Part shown: positions 43,770-54,301 of the stretch, piece by piece
Layout: every line of letters begins with the position of its first letter
Position numbering within the stretch: the first letter of the stretch is position 1
Source of the DNA: Vombatus ursinus
Taxonomy: Eukaryota; Chordata; Mammalia; Diprotodontia; Vombatidae
Direction: 5' to 3'
Length of the DNA stretch: 64,000 nucleotides
Assembly (NCBI RefSeq): GCF_900497805.2
Contig: NW_020954616.1
Coordinates: 124,001-188,000, forward strand
Position numbers and translations under genes: made by a program
Notes under the pieces: model-generated
What the model was told of the DNA's origin: nothing
What the model saw: only the letters and a program-made list of their open reading frames with translations
Database searches by the model: none

Positions 43770-44685
43770 AAGCCTAAGGACCCATTCTCAGAATGTTTCA
43801 AAATGCATAAACAAATAGAAAAGATTGCAAAGCAAACACATTGAAACAAATATGTATTTCTTTTCCATATAAGTTAATAGACATCTTGAAATCTATGCAC
43901 AGAAATGCCAAGTTGAGTCCCTGGTCTAAAGGAATACTGTTCTGAACCATAAATAGCAGAACTAAAGGTACAAAACTAACCCAACCTAGTCCATATCCCC
44001 CCTTTTAAATTCAAATATCTGTGATGTTAAAGCCCAGATACTCATGTTATTTCCTTATTTTCACAATGTTTGGTTTTCAAATGGGTAATTTTGTTATTTT
44101 TCAGTAAATGTCCTTCTGCAATTTCTTTTAAGACTTTTAATCATATGAGAAAATAAGAAATGAGAAGGAAAAGTGAAAGAGAAAGGTTTGGAGGGCAAGA
44201 CTTCTGTTTTTTGTCAAAAATTAGAGTGAAATAGAAGTAGATACTTGGTTCTCTGATTCTATGAGGCATAGAATGAGAGTGCACAATATATGGGGTGTTT
44301 CCAAATGAAGTGTCAGGGGTCTGCAAAAGTCCAGGTCTTTACCCTTTTGGTATGGGAAATCTACATCTGAAAATCTAAGCTCCTCAGACCCAGAAATAAT
44401 GAATGTTTTTTTCACTTATTCATTTAGTCAGTCAAGAACTAATATTGATATAAATAGTTAGCATTTAAATAGCACTTTAAGGTTTGCATAGCAGTTCACA
44501 TATATTAATTATCTCAAAAGAACTGTAGAATTCCCCAAAGATCTGGTAATCCTGTTTCGTTCTGGGCTAGCAAAAGCTGCCACTAGGGCTAAGTCAAGGT
44601 GAGACATGATGCAAAATAATAGATCAAAAGTCAGAGACTAGGGACACAACTCAGGCTAGTGATAGCACAGAAAACATCTAGTGAG
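43770..44685. other. No gene recognised; MIR scrap
   Basis: A MIR scrap at 44455-44515 ('tagcactttaaggtttgcat'). The rest looks unique. Confidence 0.35.
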
Positions 44686-44689
44686 TCTT

Positions 44690-45145
44690 TCTTACTCATA
44701 CCAATGCCCAATGTTGTATATGTTCCCTTCTCTCTACTCACATAGCTTGATTTCTCTCTCCTCCCTCCTCCCCATTCAGGTCCTTGTTGCCATTCACCTG
44801 GACTACAGAGATAGCCTTCTAACTGGTCTCCTGGGTCTCAAATCTCTCCCTGTTTCAATTCATATTCCACTTATCTGTCAAAATAATTTTCCTGAAGTAT
44901 GGGTCTAACCATATCACCACCTTACTCAATGAACTCCAATGGTGGGTTCCTTTTTACCTTCAGGATCAAATAAAACTCTATTTTCCATTTAAGGTTCTTC
45001 ACAATCTGGGGCTTTCCTACTTTCCTAGTTTTATTATGCTTTACTTTTCTCCATGGACTCTATGATGCAGCTACCCTGGCCTTAGTATATATCATGTCTC
45101 TGTTTTTGCACTAACTGTTTCCCATGCCTGAAATGCTCTGCCTCT
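44690..45145 (+). repeat. L2 LINE 3' region
   Basis: 'gccttctaactggtctcctg', 'aataattttcctgaagtatg', 'ggttcttcacaatctggggc', 'tttcccatgcctgaaatgct'. Confidence 0.8.
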
Positions 45146-45327
45146 TCATGAGCCACGTGTAAGCCACATCTAGACAGACCAAGTAGACACACATAACCTA
45201 CATGGGCATAAGACAACACTATACTCCTCTTACAATAATGACTAGAGCACACACTAATAGTTCACATATGCCTAAGTGATTCAATACAATGTTAGACTTG
45301 AAGTTGATAAGAGCTAAGTTCAAATCT

Positions 45328-45640
45328 GTGGGCAGCCAGGTGGCACAATGGATAGAGTGCTAGGCCTGGAGTCAGGAAGACTTACCTTTGTGAGCTCAGA
45401 TCTGGCCTCAGACACTCATTAGAGTCAGGAAAACCCATATTCTTGAGTTCAAATGCAGCCTCAGACACTTATTATCAGTGTGACCCTGGGCAAGTCACTT
45501 AACCTGTTTGCCTCAGTTTCCTCATCTGTAAAATGAGCTAGAGAACAAAATGGCAAACCACTGCAGTATCTTTGCAAAGAAAACCCCAAATGGGGTCACA
45601 AAGAGTTGGACATGACTGAAAAACAATTCAACAACTAATT
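45328..45640 (+). repeat. Mar1-type RTE-tailed SINE
   Basis: Head 'ggcagccaggtggcacaatg', with a partly duplicated tRNA-like/CORE segment (two 'gcctcagacac' blocks), then 'atggcaaaccactgcagtat', 'ggggtcacaaagagttggac' and the tail 'catgactgaaaaaca'. Confidence 0.9.
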
Positions 45641-45820
45641 AAATCTAGCCTCAGATTCTTACCAGCTTTGTTGTCTGCCTGCTTCAGTTTCAACATTAAA
45701 TTGGCAATAATGATAAAACTTATTGCCTATTATTATTATGAGGCTAAAATGAAATAATATTTATAAAATATTTTGTAAATCTTAAAGTGCTAAATAAACA
45801 CTATTATTATTGCTGTTGTT
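45641..45820 (+). repeat. MIR-type SINE, right part
   Basis: 'aaatctagcctcagattctt', 'aatattttgtaaatcttaaa', 'taaacactattattattgct'. Confidence 0.7.
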
Positions 45821-45824
45821 GTAA

Positions 45825-46490
45825 TTACATGTGAATAGGCAAGCAATATCCAGTAAGTGGGTACCTCATGCAAATAACTTATCAATAACATAACTAGTAC
45901 CAGACACAACCACAATGCAGTTTGTAATCCTAAAAGTTACAGTATTTGATGATGAAAGAGGAAATTTCCATGAGGGAAAAATAAAAGTAAAAATATGGAT
46001 TACAAAAAAGATTCCAGTAAAGAAAATATGAAATATGGAAAATCAAAAAAAATCCCAGAAAATTAGCAAAACTAAAAATGAAATGAAGCTCAAATTTCAG
46101 AATCATCAAAAGAAATTTCCAGGTTGCATGTTTTCAGTTGTGACTCCTTTGTCACTGAATTGTAAATGCTCAACAGGAAAAATAAAACAAGAGAAAATAA
46201 AAGAAAGTTATTTAAAATATCCCAGTTGTTCCTCCATGTTTGACACTGGTTTAGGCTACTTATGCCTTTGGTACATGTACTAGGTAATATTGGAAATGCT
46301 ATAGTAACAATAGCAGCCCATATTCAGCTCACATTTTGCTTTTTGTTGGCTTATAAAAAAGATAGGGTGTCACTTTATCGTCAACCAGCAAGGGTAGGAA
46401 ATTTATAATTTTTGCTTAATGGTGGCACCAAAAGCTTGGTGGACTCTTAAAAGATCCCTTTAACTTATATTCAATGATTTGTCTGTGAGG
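45825..46490. other. No feature recognised
   Basis: A-rich between 45950 and 46210; no recognisable gene. Confidence 0.35.
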
Positions 46491-46494
46491 GCAG

Positions 46495-46905
46495 CCCAAC
46501 CCTGCCAATAAAATAATCAATAACATTTCTCAAGCACCTTCCATGTGTCAGGTACTATGCTAAGTGTCAGGAAAGGGAAGAGAATAAGTATGTATATTGT
46601 GCCTACTATGTGCCAGCACTTTAAAATATTATCTCATTTGATCCTTACAATAACCCTTTGAGACAGGTGCTGTTATTATTCCCTTTTTACAGTTAAGGAA
46701 ACTGAGATAGAGAAAGGTTAAATGATTTACTCAGCATCATACACCTATAAGAAGTGTCTGAGGCTGGATTTGACCTTGAGTCTTCCTGATTCCAGACCCA
46801 GCATTCTGTCCACTGCTTCGCCTGGTGAGGCTATAAGTCAATTGAACTCTGGTCTTTCTGACTCTATGCCCAGTGCTCTATCCACTGAGCCACCAGCTGA
46901 TTAGA
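46495..46905 (-). repeat. MIR/Mon-1-type SINEs, nested or adjacent
   Basis: 'caagcaccttccatgtgtca' followed by a second start 'gcctactatgtgccagcact', 'ttacagttaaggaaactgag', 'gattccagacccagcattct', and another tRNA-like end 'ccagtgctctatccactgag'. Confidence 0.8.
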
Positions 46906-46974
46906 TGATATTTTTTGTCCTGAAAAATGTTGTGTGTGCTTTAGCAGACCTCAAGCTCAATACAAGGAAATAGT

Positions 46975-47440
46975 GGGCTATAGCAGCTTTTAAAAAAAAG
47001 TTCATCATCTTGGGCTATATTAAAAGTGGCATACATTACAGAAATAAGAAAGTGATAGTACTACTTTACTCTGCACTGGCTAGATGACATCTGAGATACT
47101 GTTTAATATGGTTTAAGAAAGACATTGTTAAGCTGGCAAGCATTGAGAGGATGGAAAGCAGGATGGTAAAGGATTCAAGTTAATGTCATATGAACATCAT
47201 TTGAAGGAATTTGCCATCTTTAGCTTGGGAAAAGCAAAGGGTAGGGGAGGAAGAGGGAGAAGAAGGGAATGCTGTGTTCAAGTATTTGAAGGACTGTCAC
47301 CTGAAAGAAGAATCTGACTTGTTCTTTTTGGTCCCAGGAGACAAAAACTAGGAACAAAGGATGAAAGTTGCAGAAAGTTAAGTTTAGTCTTGATATATAG
47401 AAAACAAGCAAAAAACTTTTCCTGACAATTATCTGGCTAC
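46975..47440 (+). repeat. CR1/L3 LINE 3' region
   Basis: 'ctagatgacatctgagatac', 'agctggcaagcattgagagg', 'caagtatttgaaggactgtc', 'gatgaaagttgcagaaagtt'. Confidence 0.82.
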
Positions 47441-47444
47441 TGAT

Positions 47445-47670
47445 GTGGACTTGAAATTTTCTGATGATACAACATTGGGAGAGATAGCTCACATGTTAGA
47501 TGACAGAATCCCAAAGTCAGTGTGTAAAAAGATCTTGATAGTCCAAAGTATTGATTGGACTGAATATACAAAGATTAAATTTAACAAGGATACATATAAT
47601 GTCCTACATTTGAGCTCCAAAACTCAACTTCGCAAGTACAAAATGGGAAAGATGTGGTAAGGAAGTTGCT
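47445..47670 (+). repeat. CR1/L3 LINE, RT C-terminal fragment
   Basis: Open frame LKFSDDTTLGEIAHMLDDRI, then IKFNKDTYNVLHLSSKTQLR and KYKMG. This is the CR1-clade RT tail with FADD changed to FSDD. It lies downstream of 3'-region text, so it is a separate fragment or a rearranged one. Confidence 0.82.
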
Positions 47671-47684
47671 CATGAAAAAATAAA

Positions 47685-47893
47685 AAGTCCTTCAAATACT
47701 TGAACACAAAGATACTGAAGTGGTTTGCCATTTGCTTCTCCAGCTCATTTTACAGATGAAGAGCTGAGGCAAACAGGGTTAAGTGACTTACCCAGGTCAC
47801 ATAACTAGTAAGTGTGTGAGGCCACATTTGAACTCAAGAAAATGAATCTTCCTGACTCCAAGCTTGGCACTCAATTCACTGGGCCACCTAGAA
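47685..47893 (-). repeat. Mar1-type SINE, antisense
   Basis: 'gatactgaagtggtttgcca', 'ttctccagctcattttacag', 'gggttaagtgacttacccag', 'cactgggccaccta'. Confidence 0.88.
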
Positions 47894-47899
47894 TGCAAT

Positions 47900-48180
47900 T
47901 AATCAATCAACAAAGATTTATTAAGCACTTACTATGTGCCAGGGACTGTGCTAGACTCTGGAGATACAAACATCAAATAGTACTTGCCCTTGGAAAACTT
48001 ACAAACCAGCCTAGGGAGCAACCTGTACAATATATGTGTATTCAAAATAGATACAGGTTGATTTTGCCAGGAAAAGCACTAGCTGGGGATAGGAGTAGAG
48101 GGCAATATGAACAAAGGCTTTATGTAGGAGGTGGCCCTTGGGGTGAGACTTTAAGGAGGTGACGGAGTGTATTCCAGGCA
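47900..48180 (-). repeat. L2 3'-end fragment
   Basis: 'gatttattaagcacttacta', 'tgtgccagggactgtgctag', 'gatacaaacatcaaatagta', 'tggaaaacttacaaacca'. Confidence 0.7.
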
Positions 48181-48189
48181 TGGTAAATA

Positions 48190-48440
48190 GTCAGATACCT
48201 GGCACAGTGGATAGAGAACTGGACCTGGAGGCAGGAAGACCTGAGTTCAAATCCAGCCCCAGACACTTACTAGCTGTGTGACTATGGGCAAATCACTTAA
48301 CCTGTCAGCCTCAGGTCCCTCACTTGTAAAACGGGGGTAATAATAAAATCACCTACCTTCTAGGTCAATTGTGAAAATAAAATGATATGTCTGTAAAGTG
48401 CTTTTCAAATATTAAATGCAAGAGATAATGATGATAAATA
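48190..48440 (+). repeat. MIR/Mon-1-type CORE-SINE
   Basis: 'tggcacagtggatagagaac', 'ctgagttcaaatccagcccc', 'gggggtaataataaaatcac', 'tctgtaaagtgcttttcaaa'. Confidence 0.9.
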
Positions 48441-48454
48441 ATGAAGAACATTAA

Positions 48455-48620
48455 AAAAATCAGTTTGGCTGGACTATAGTATATATGGGAGGGAGTAATA
48501 TGTATGTAACAAGACTTGAAAGATTGGAGTCAGGTTGAGAAGGATTTAATTTTAAATGCCAAACAGAACATTTTATATTTGATTCTAAAGACGATAGGGT
48601 TTTTATTGAGTAGGGTAGTA
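48455..48620 (+). repeat. Ancient interspersed repeat, class unsure
   Basis: 'cagtttggctggactatagt', 'gaaggatttaattttaaatg', 'atttgattctaaagacgata'. Appears to be another part of the family at 28690-29125. Confidence 0.45.
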
Positions 48621-48624
48621 TAAC

Positions 48625-49935
48625 AACACAGAAGAGTTGGTGCACCTGGAAGGCTAGGGTGTTTAACCTTTCCTACTAAGGACATTCTAGCTCTGGACCC
48701 ACATGAGTAGACTAGTTTCACTCCTGGGAAAATCTAGTCCCTGAAGAGAGGTCTGGCTATTTTCCCATAGCCCTCTGGTTCCTTAAACCTCTCCCTCCCC
48801 ACTCCCTACTCTAAAACCCCAATAAAATCAATCTAAAGCTTAGATGTCTCATATCTAGCTTAAGTTTAGGGTCTCCTCTTTAGGATGTTCTCTTGTTTGC
48901 ACCAGTCCATCATCAATTTATTACAGTACCTATTTCCCCGCAGGCCCATGGATATTGAATTTGTCATTTAAAAAATATTTTTGCAATTCTATCTTAAGGT
49001 GGTATCTTAAAGTTGTCCTTGTTTGTATTTTTCTGAGTTTTAGGAAATTTTAGCATTTCTTTATGTGGTTATTAACAGTTGGTATTTGTCTTCCCTTTAA
49101 AAATTCTTTCTAAATTCAGTGCTTTTTCACTAAAGGTTGTGCTCTTCTTGTAACCATGCTACCCAGTGTGGGAGAGATTCTCTACACTCCCCCTCTACCC
49201 CACACAGGAAAGTGACCTTAAATGGCAAATTCATATGTGACATCCTCCTGTCAAACCTTTGATCTGGGCGCTTTGGGGAGGAGGGTAGGTGTCTGAGCTT
49301 TCTCTGCTGTTCCTTTTGGTTGGTGTTAACATTGGTGATGAGAGACAACTCTCTTCCTTAATGAAATATATTTATTCCTATGCCCTAACTCTTGGAGAAA
49401 CTGCTCTTGCCTCCAATATACCTCAGTTTTCTCACTGGTAAAACAAACAAGATGATTACTCCTTATTCATTTACCTGCCACCTCCCTCTCCCCATCTAAC
49501 CTGGAAGAGACAAGAGGCAGAGTGAAGTGACTCATGAAGCCCCAAGAGGAAAGACCACCCCCACCTTTCCTTCTTGATTCTCAACTCTTTCCTTCCACCA
49601 TGAGATAAACTCTCTTTTGCCAACCTCTTTCATTCTCTAAGGGGGAGCTCAATTTTTCCCTCCATAACCTCACTCAGAAGAGTTCTCTGCCCCTCTCCAC
49701 CACATGTTTATTTTTAAGAGGCACAATTTCCATTATGTTTCCCTTAAGTTTTTATACTAATTCTTTTCCTCTAAACACTCTTTACTTTAGGGACTACATC
49801 TATACTGACTCTTCCCTTCCCTTCTTTCGATCTCCATGTTCCCTCTCTTCTCTGATCTGCAAGTTTTCCCCTTATTCAAGGGGATTCTCCCCTTTGTTAG
49901 ACAGCTCCATATTAAGCACTTTTCCCCCTCCTCAC

Positions 49936-49980
<45 letters not shown>

Positions 49981-50180
49981 TTAGTAATAGTTCTTTCCCA
50001 TTTTTTCTACCCTGATCTACTCACTTGGTTGAGGGTGCCCCATATCTTTTGGTTTCCTTATGAAGGAAATCCTTGTTCTTATTATCTTTCTGTCTGATTC
50101 TCCTTTACTTCTTCCCTCTCTGTAGAATAGAACAGATGGGAAATCAGGAAAGAGTATCTGTTTTCTGTGATGCTTAAAAA
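48625..50180. other. No gene recognised; (TA)n at 49938-49978
   Basis: Pyrimidine-rich in 49440-49930. An uninterrupted TA dinucleotide run of about 35 bp is at 49940-49975. An LTR-like stretch at 48790-48870 ('ccccaataaaatcaatctaa') was considered and not called. Confidence 0.4.
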
Positions 50181-50184
50181 AAGA

Positions 50185-50435
50185 AGGGCAGTTAGGTGGC
50201 ACAGTGGATTGAGCACTGGGCCTGGAGTAAGGAAGACCTGAGTTCAAATCCAGCCTCAGATACTCATTAGTTGTGTGGTCCTGGGTAAATCACTAAACCC
50301 TGTTTGCCTCAGGTTTCTCGTCTATAAAATGAGCTGGAGAAAGAAATGGCAAACCACACCAGTATCTTTGCCAAGAAAATCCCAAGTAGGGTTATGAAGA
50401 GTCAGACAGGACAGAAATGACTGAACAACAACAAT
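50185..50435 (+). repeat. Mar1-type RTE-tailed SINE, full length
   Basis: 'ggcagttaggtggcacagtg', 'ctgagttcaaatccagcctc', 'atggcaaaccacaccagtat', 'gaaatgactgaacaacaaca'. Short duplication aaaaagaag on both sides. Confidence 0.93.
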
Positions 50436-50439
50436 AAAA

Positions 50440-51145
50440 AGAAGAAAGCATCTGAAGACTAAGCACAAGTTGGATACCAGTTCCTTAGATGAAAGCCCTG
50501 TTATCCATGATATTCTGCAAATTTTTGTAATTGTAGAAATCTCTCTTCACTGGATAGAAGGCCATATTCAAAGATCATACTGGCCAGGAAATCAATATCC
50601 ACCCTTTTCTACACACAGAAGGCTGGAGTTGAGAAATGGTATCCTTGAACTCCCCCAACAGGCTAAGCGTAATGAAACATTTACTGCTGCTGTGAGCTTC
50701 TGCTGAAAGTTGACATTGCTACTCCTAGGGCATTTGGGGAAGAAACTTAAAGGGTAAAGGCAAAGAGTCTTAGAGAGTAAAACTTCCAGAGAATAAGAAC
50801 AACTTTTATTAGCCATGAGTATAGGAGGTTCCTCTGAAGCCAGCCAACCATCAGAGTTACCTCTGTCCTAAAATTGTCACTAAGCAATGTCCCCATGACC
50901 TGTAATCTCATCAGGTTTACTGGGGAACTACTTAAATAGAATAGGGACTCTCCTTGAGGCACCCCTCCCCCTTATACTAAAATATATTTGTGTCCTTAAA
51001 ATCCTCCTGATGAGATTCATTTCTCAAGTTGTCAGCTCTACTTTAGATTATCTTCTTTCTCAGTCAAAGGTATCCCTAAACTGTCCCAAATCCTGGAAAT
51101 CTTGGTCCCAGATACATAGCTAATTTTTGAAAATAGGAAGTCTCC
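50440..51145. other. No feature recognised
   Basis: Unique-looking. A 78-codon plus-strand frame at 50470 has no domain I recognise and no splice context. Confidence 0.3.
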
Positions 51146-51149
51146 ATGG

Positions 51150-51500
51150 AACCACAGAATATTAAAACTAAAAGAGATCACTGAGATCATCTAACAAAAT
51201 TTTCTCATTATAGAAATGGCCTAAGGCCCAAAGAAGGGAACAAGAATTTATTAATTACCTACTATGTGCAGGATACTAAGCATAGCACTTTACAATATTT
51301 TCTGATTTGATCCTCGCAACAATTTTGGGAGATAAGTGCTATTATTTTTCCTGCTTTTTGAAACCAAGGTAGATGGAGGTTAAGTGACTTGCCCAGGATC
51401 GCACAGATAGTGAGTGTTTGAGGCCAGATTTGAACTCAGATCTTCCTTACTCCAGATCCAGAGCTCTACTTAGTTGCCTATCTAGTTGCCTCTAAGGAAG
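51150..51500 (-). repeat. Two MIR-type SINE pieces
   Basis: 51155-51230 ('accacagaatattaaaacta', 'gagatcatctaacaaaattt') and 51235-51500 ('attacctactatgtgcagga', 'agtgacttgcccaggatcgc', 'ccagagctctacttagttgc'). Confidence 0.8.
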
Positions 51501-51504
51501 GGAA

Positions 51505-52665
51505 ATAACCATGGTCACATTATGAGTAAGTGATGACGCCAGGGCTAGAGCTTCTTCTAACTCCTAGTCTGGAGATTTTTTGAATTATTACATCACACTG
51601 TTTCTTGGATCCCACTGAAACGTCATTCTCTTGGTTTACATGACTTCACTGGTTTAACTCATTTGAAGAAGACATTTTGTGGTAATGAAAAGGTTGGATG
51701 GCCCTTGTTCATTGCTGGTTAGAATGATGCAGGTACACAAACCCTCCCCTCATTTTGTTCCTGGGGATCTTGGGTTACTCTTTGGTAGCTAGTACACCCA
51801 TGCCAAAAAAAGGAGGTAGTAAAAAAGGGTGAACCTAGATCCTTGCCTTTCCTCTATTTTCTCTACCTTAATATCCAAGCCCACCAATATATGTGTATAT
51901 GTTTATATGTACATATGTATGAACATGTATCTATGTATGTACTCATGTACTGAGTGCCTTTTATGTTACAGGGCACATCAGAGGGAAGGGAAGCAAGAAA
52001 GACAAGTTGTAGATCACCGGGACAAAAGTCTTGACTGGAATTGCAAGGAAAGGTGTTTTCAGTTGAGTCAGGGAGAATCAAGGTACTGGTACAGGAAGGA
52101 CAAGCAGTCAAAATCACAGGAACCATAGAGAAGCGGTTTGTCTCTGCTTCTAAAATTGGGGCTTGGATCTGTCTATTTTAGTGGGGGTTGGCAGTTGTTC
52201 CTAACGTGACCCATTTCTACTTGCCCTTTCACTTTCTCTATCTCCAGATGACATAGTTATATAGCAAAGCCTGTCCCCATACATAGCATATATTGTATGA
52301 CTTGAAGGACAACAGAATAGGCATCTCTAGTCTTTTCTCCTCCCTTCACTCACCAAGAGAGGCTTTAATTTCTTCCAGGTTGTAACTTGAAGGTTGGCCA
52401 TTTTACTTGTCTCAGAAAGAGGGGAGTACCAGGCTGGAATTATATTTATATGCTCCCTTAAATGTGATTAGTCTAGGGGATGTGGTTTTCAGGTTCAAGC
52501 TAGACTTCTGCTCATTAAGTGGGAGAAAAGAGGTGACACCAAGCTTTATATCCAATGCTTGAGTCCCTTCCCATCAAATAGCAGTTCCATAGTGAACATA
52601 CATAGGAAGTAGCAAAGAAACTCATTCATCCAAGCTAATAGCAAAATAGAAATCAGAGAAAGGAG
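51505..52665. other. No gene recognised; short TATG-type repeat at 51888-51950
   Basis: 51888-51950 alternates 'atatgtgtatatgtttatat'. The rest looks unique. Confidence 0.4.
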
Positions 52666-52667
52666 AT

Positions 52668-52760
52668 ATAGATATGTATACATATACACATACATTTGTA
52701 TTTTAAATATATGTGTATATATATTATATACATAAACACACACACATATATAAGAGAATA
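52668..52760. repeat. (TA)n/(CA)n microsatellite
   Basis: 'tatgtatacatatacacata' through 'acataaacacacacacatat', alternating purine-pyrimidine. Confidence 0.9.
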
Positions 52761-52764
52761 TATA

Positions 52765-53520
52765 CTAGATAATACTGAATGGAGAAGATCTATTGGGAAT
52801 GAAATAACTCTGCTCAACTAAGACAGAGAGTCCCAGATCTCACCCAAAGGGGAAATTTCCCAAAGTTTCTAATGTAGCAAGCTGGATACAGGGACATGAT
52901 AGACTGCCAGTTCCTCTCATGTTGGCTTCTTCCCAGAGTTCTATTCTCTAGCGATCTGAAATGGGGTTGACATTGTCCATGTTCTCTCTCAAAGCTGGGA
53001 CCCAAAGAAACTGAAGAAGCCCAAATTAATTGAAGAGACTGTTGAGACCTGAAGAGACTGGAGACTCTAGCTCTTGTTAATTCTGCCTTGCCCATCACAC
53101 AGATGCAGGGCATTGATTTCCACCAATGAGGAGTGAATTTCATACCAACAGGCTTTGGAACTCTGGGTTACAATTGTATGGAATATGTAACATTTGCTGC
53201 TTTACAAGAAGAATTCATGCTTCTTGAGGCCCAGGATCAGGTTTGATGCTTCTTTTATGTCTTTCTCAGTAACTTCTTGATTTGTTGATTGATAGATTGA
53301 CTGGAAGAAAGTTAGGGAAATCTAGCATGGACATTTTCTGTAGTTTTCTCAGAAGTATAGTTCAAATTATGCACACAGCATAGCACAGCACAGGCTTAAG
53401 ACATGGGTTCATACCACTACTGTTAGAGACAACTAATTTCTTTCCTGCTGGGGTCACTATCCTCTTTATTCCAAAAAGCTTTCTTCTAGTCTCTCACCCT
53501 TAGAGTTATATTCATTCTAT
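52765..53520. other. No feature recognised
   Basis: Unique-looking; a 109-codon minus-strand frame at 52814-53143 has no recognisable domain. Confidence 0.3.
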
Positions 53521-53524
53521 CTCT

Positions 53525-53642
53525 TGCTTTGCCTGTGCTTGGATCTGGGTCACAATTCTGGGTGGTGGTCCTGGGGAAAGGAGGAGCACTGGCGTGGTGG
53601 AGCTTGTAGTGGCTGCGGAGAGGAAACCGTCCTCACAGTTCC
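53525..53642 (+). repeat. Isolated L1/HAL1 5'-UTR fragment
   Basis: 'ggatctgggtcacaattctg', 'gtggtcctggggaaaggagg' and 'ggagcttgtagtggctgcgg' match the 5' UTR of the HAL1-like element at 54804-54925 at near 88% by eye. No ORF1 or 3' end adjoins it. Confidence 0.78.
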
Positions 53643-53769
53643 ACCTCCTCTTTTCTGCTAAAAAACCCATGTCTTATGTGATCACATATAATAGGTATCC
53701 ATTAGAATTTTTTAAAATGATTTATTATAAACAACATTAAATAGAAATATAATCAAGCAAATAATCAAT

Positions 53770-53895
53770 AAAACAGAAACAAATGAGCATTTATTGAATG
53801 TCCTTCAGATCTAGGTACTCTGCTAGATTCTGAGATACAGAGAAAAAAAAATGAAACAGTCCTTACTCTTAAGGACTTTACATTTAATTGGATGT
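53770..53895 (-). repeat. L2 3'-end fragment
   Basis: 'gagcatttattgaatgtcct', 'tctgagatacagagaaaaaa', 'cttaaggactttacatttaa'. Confidence 0.55.
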
Positions 53896-54301
53896 GCCTA
53901 TCTCCAACCCTACCCCCACATACAGCATGCTTTGTCACTATGGGGCTGCTTCTAACCCAGTCTAACTCATCTCCAAGGAGCTTACAACCTGAGATAATAA
54001 AGTCATCCTAATTAGCTGCTGTGCCAGAAGAGCTGAGGTTCTGCAAAAGTGAGTCACTGGCCTCTTTACCTCCCTCTTGCTGCCTATAAAACATCCAGAG
54101 TATTTTGAGCTGTGTCTTGAGAGTTGAGAGGGGAAGTGAGAGATTGCCCCTATCTTCTCCCTACTTCCATACAAACATGAGCACATGTCCAGCCTAAGCA
54201 AGCTTTTGCCTATTTTTCTGGTTCTCTTTGTCTTTCTGTTTGTTTGGTTTTGTTCTTGGAAAAGAAAATACAGCCAAAAAAAAATTAAAAGTGAATGAGG
54301 T

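Noticed and set aside
45328-45400. tRNA gene-like box A/B sequence
   Set aside because: It is the tRNA-derived head of a Mar1-type SINE; the same holds for the other SINE heads in the window.
48780-48880. Possible LTR with AATAAA-like signal
   Set aside because: No TG/CA ends and no target duplication could be found.
52814-53143. 109-codon minus-strand frame
   Set aside because: No domain, no leader, no splice evidence; surroundings non-coding.
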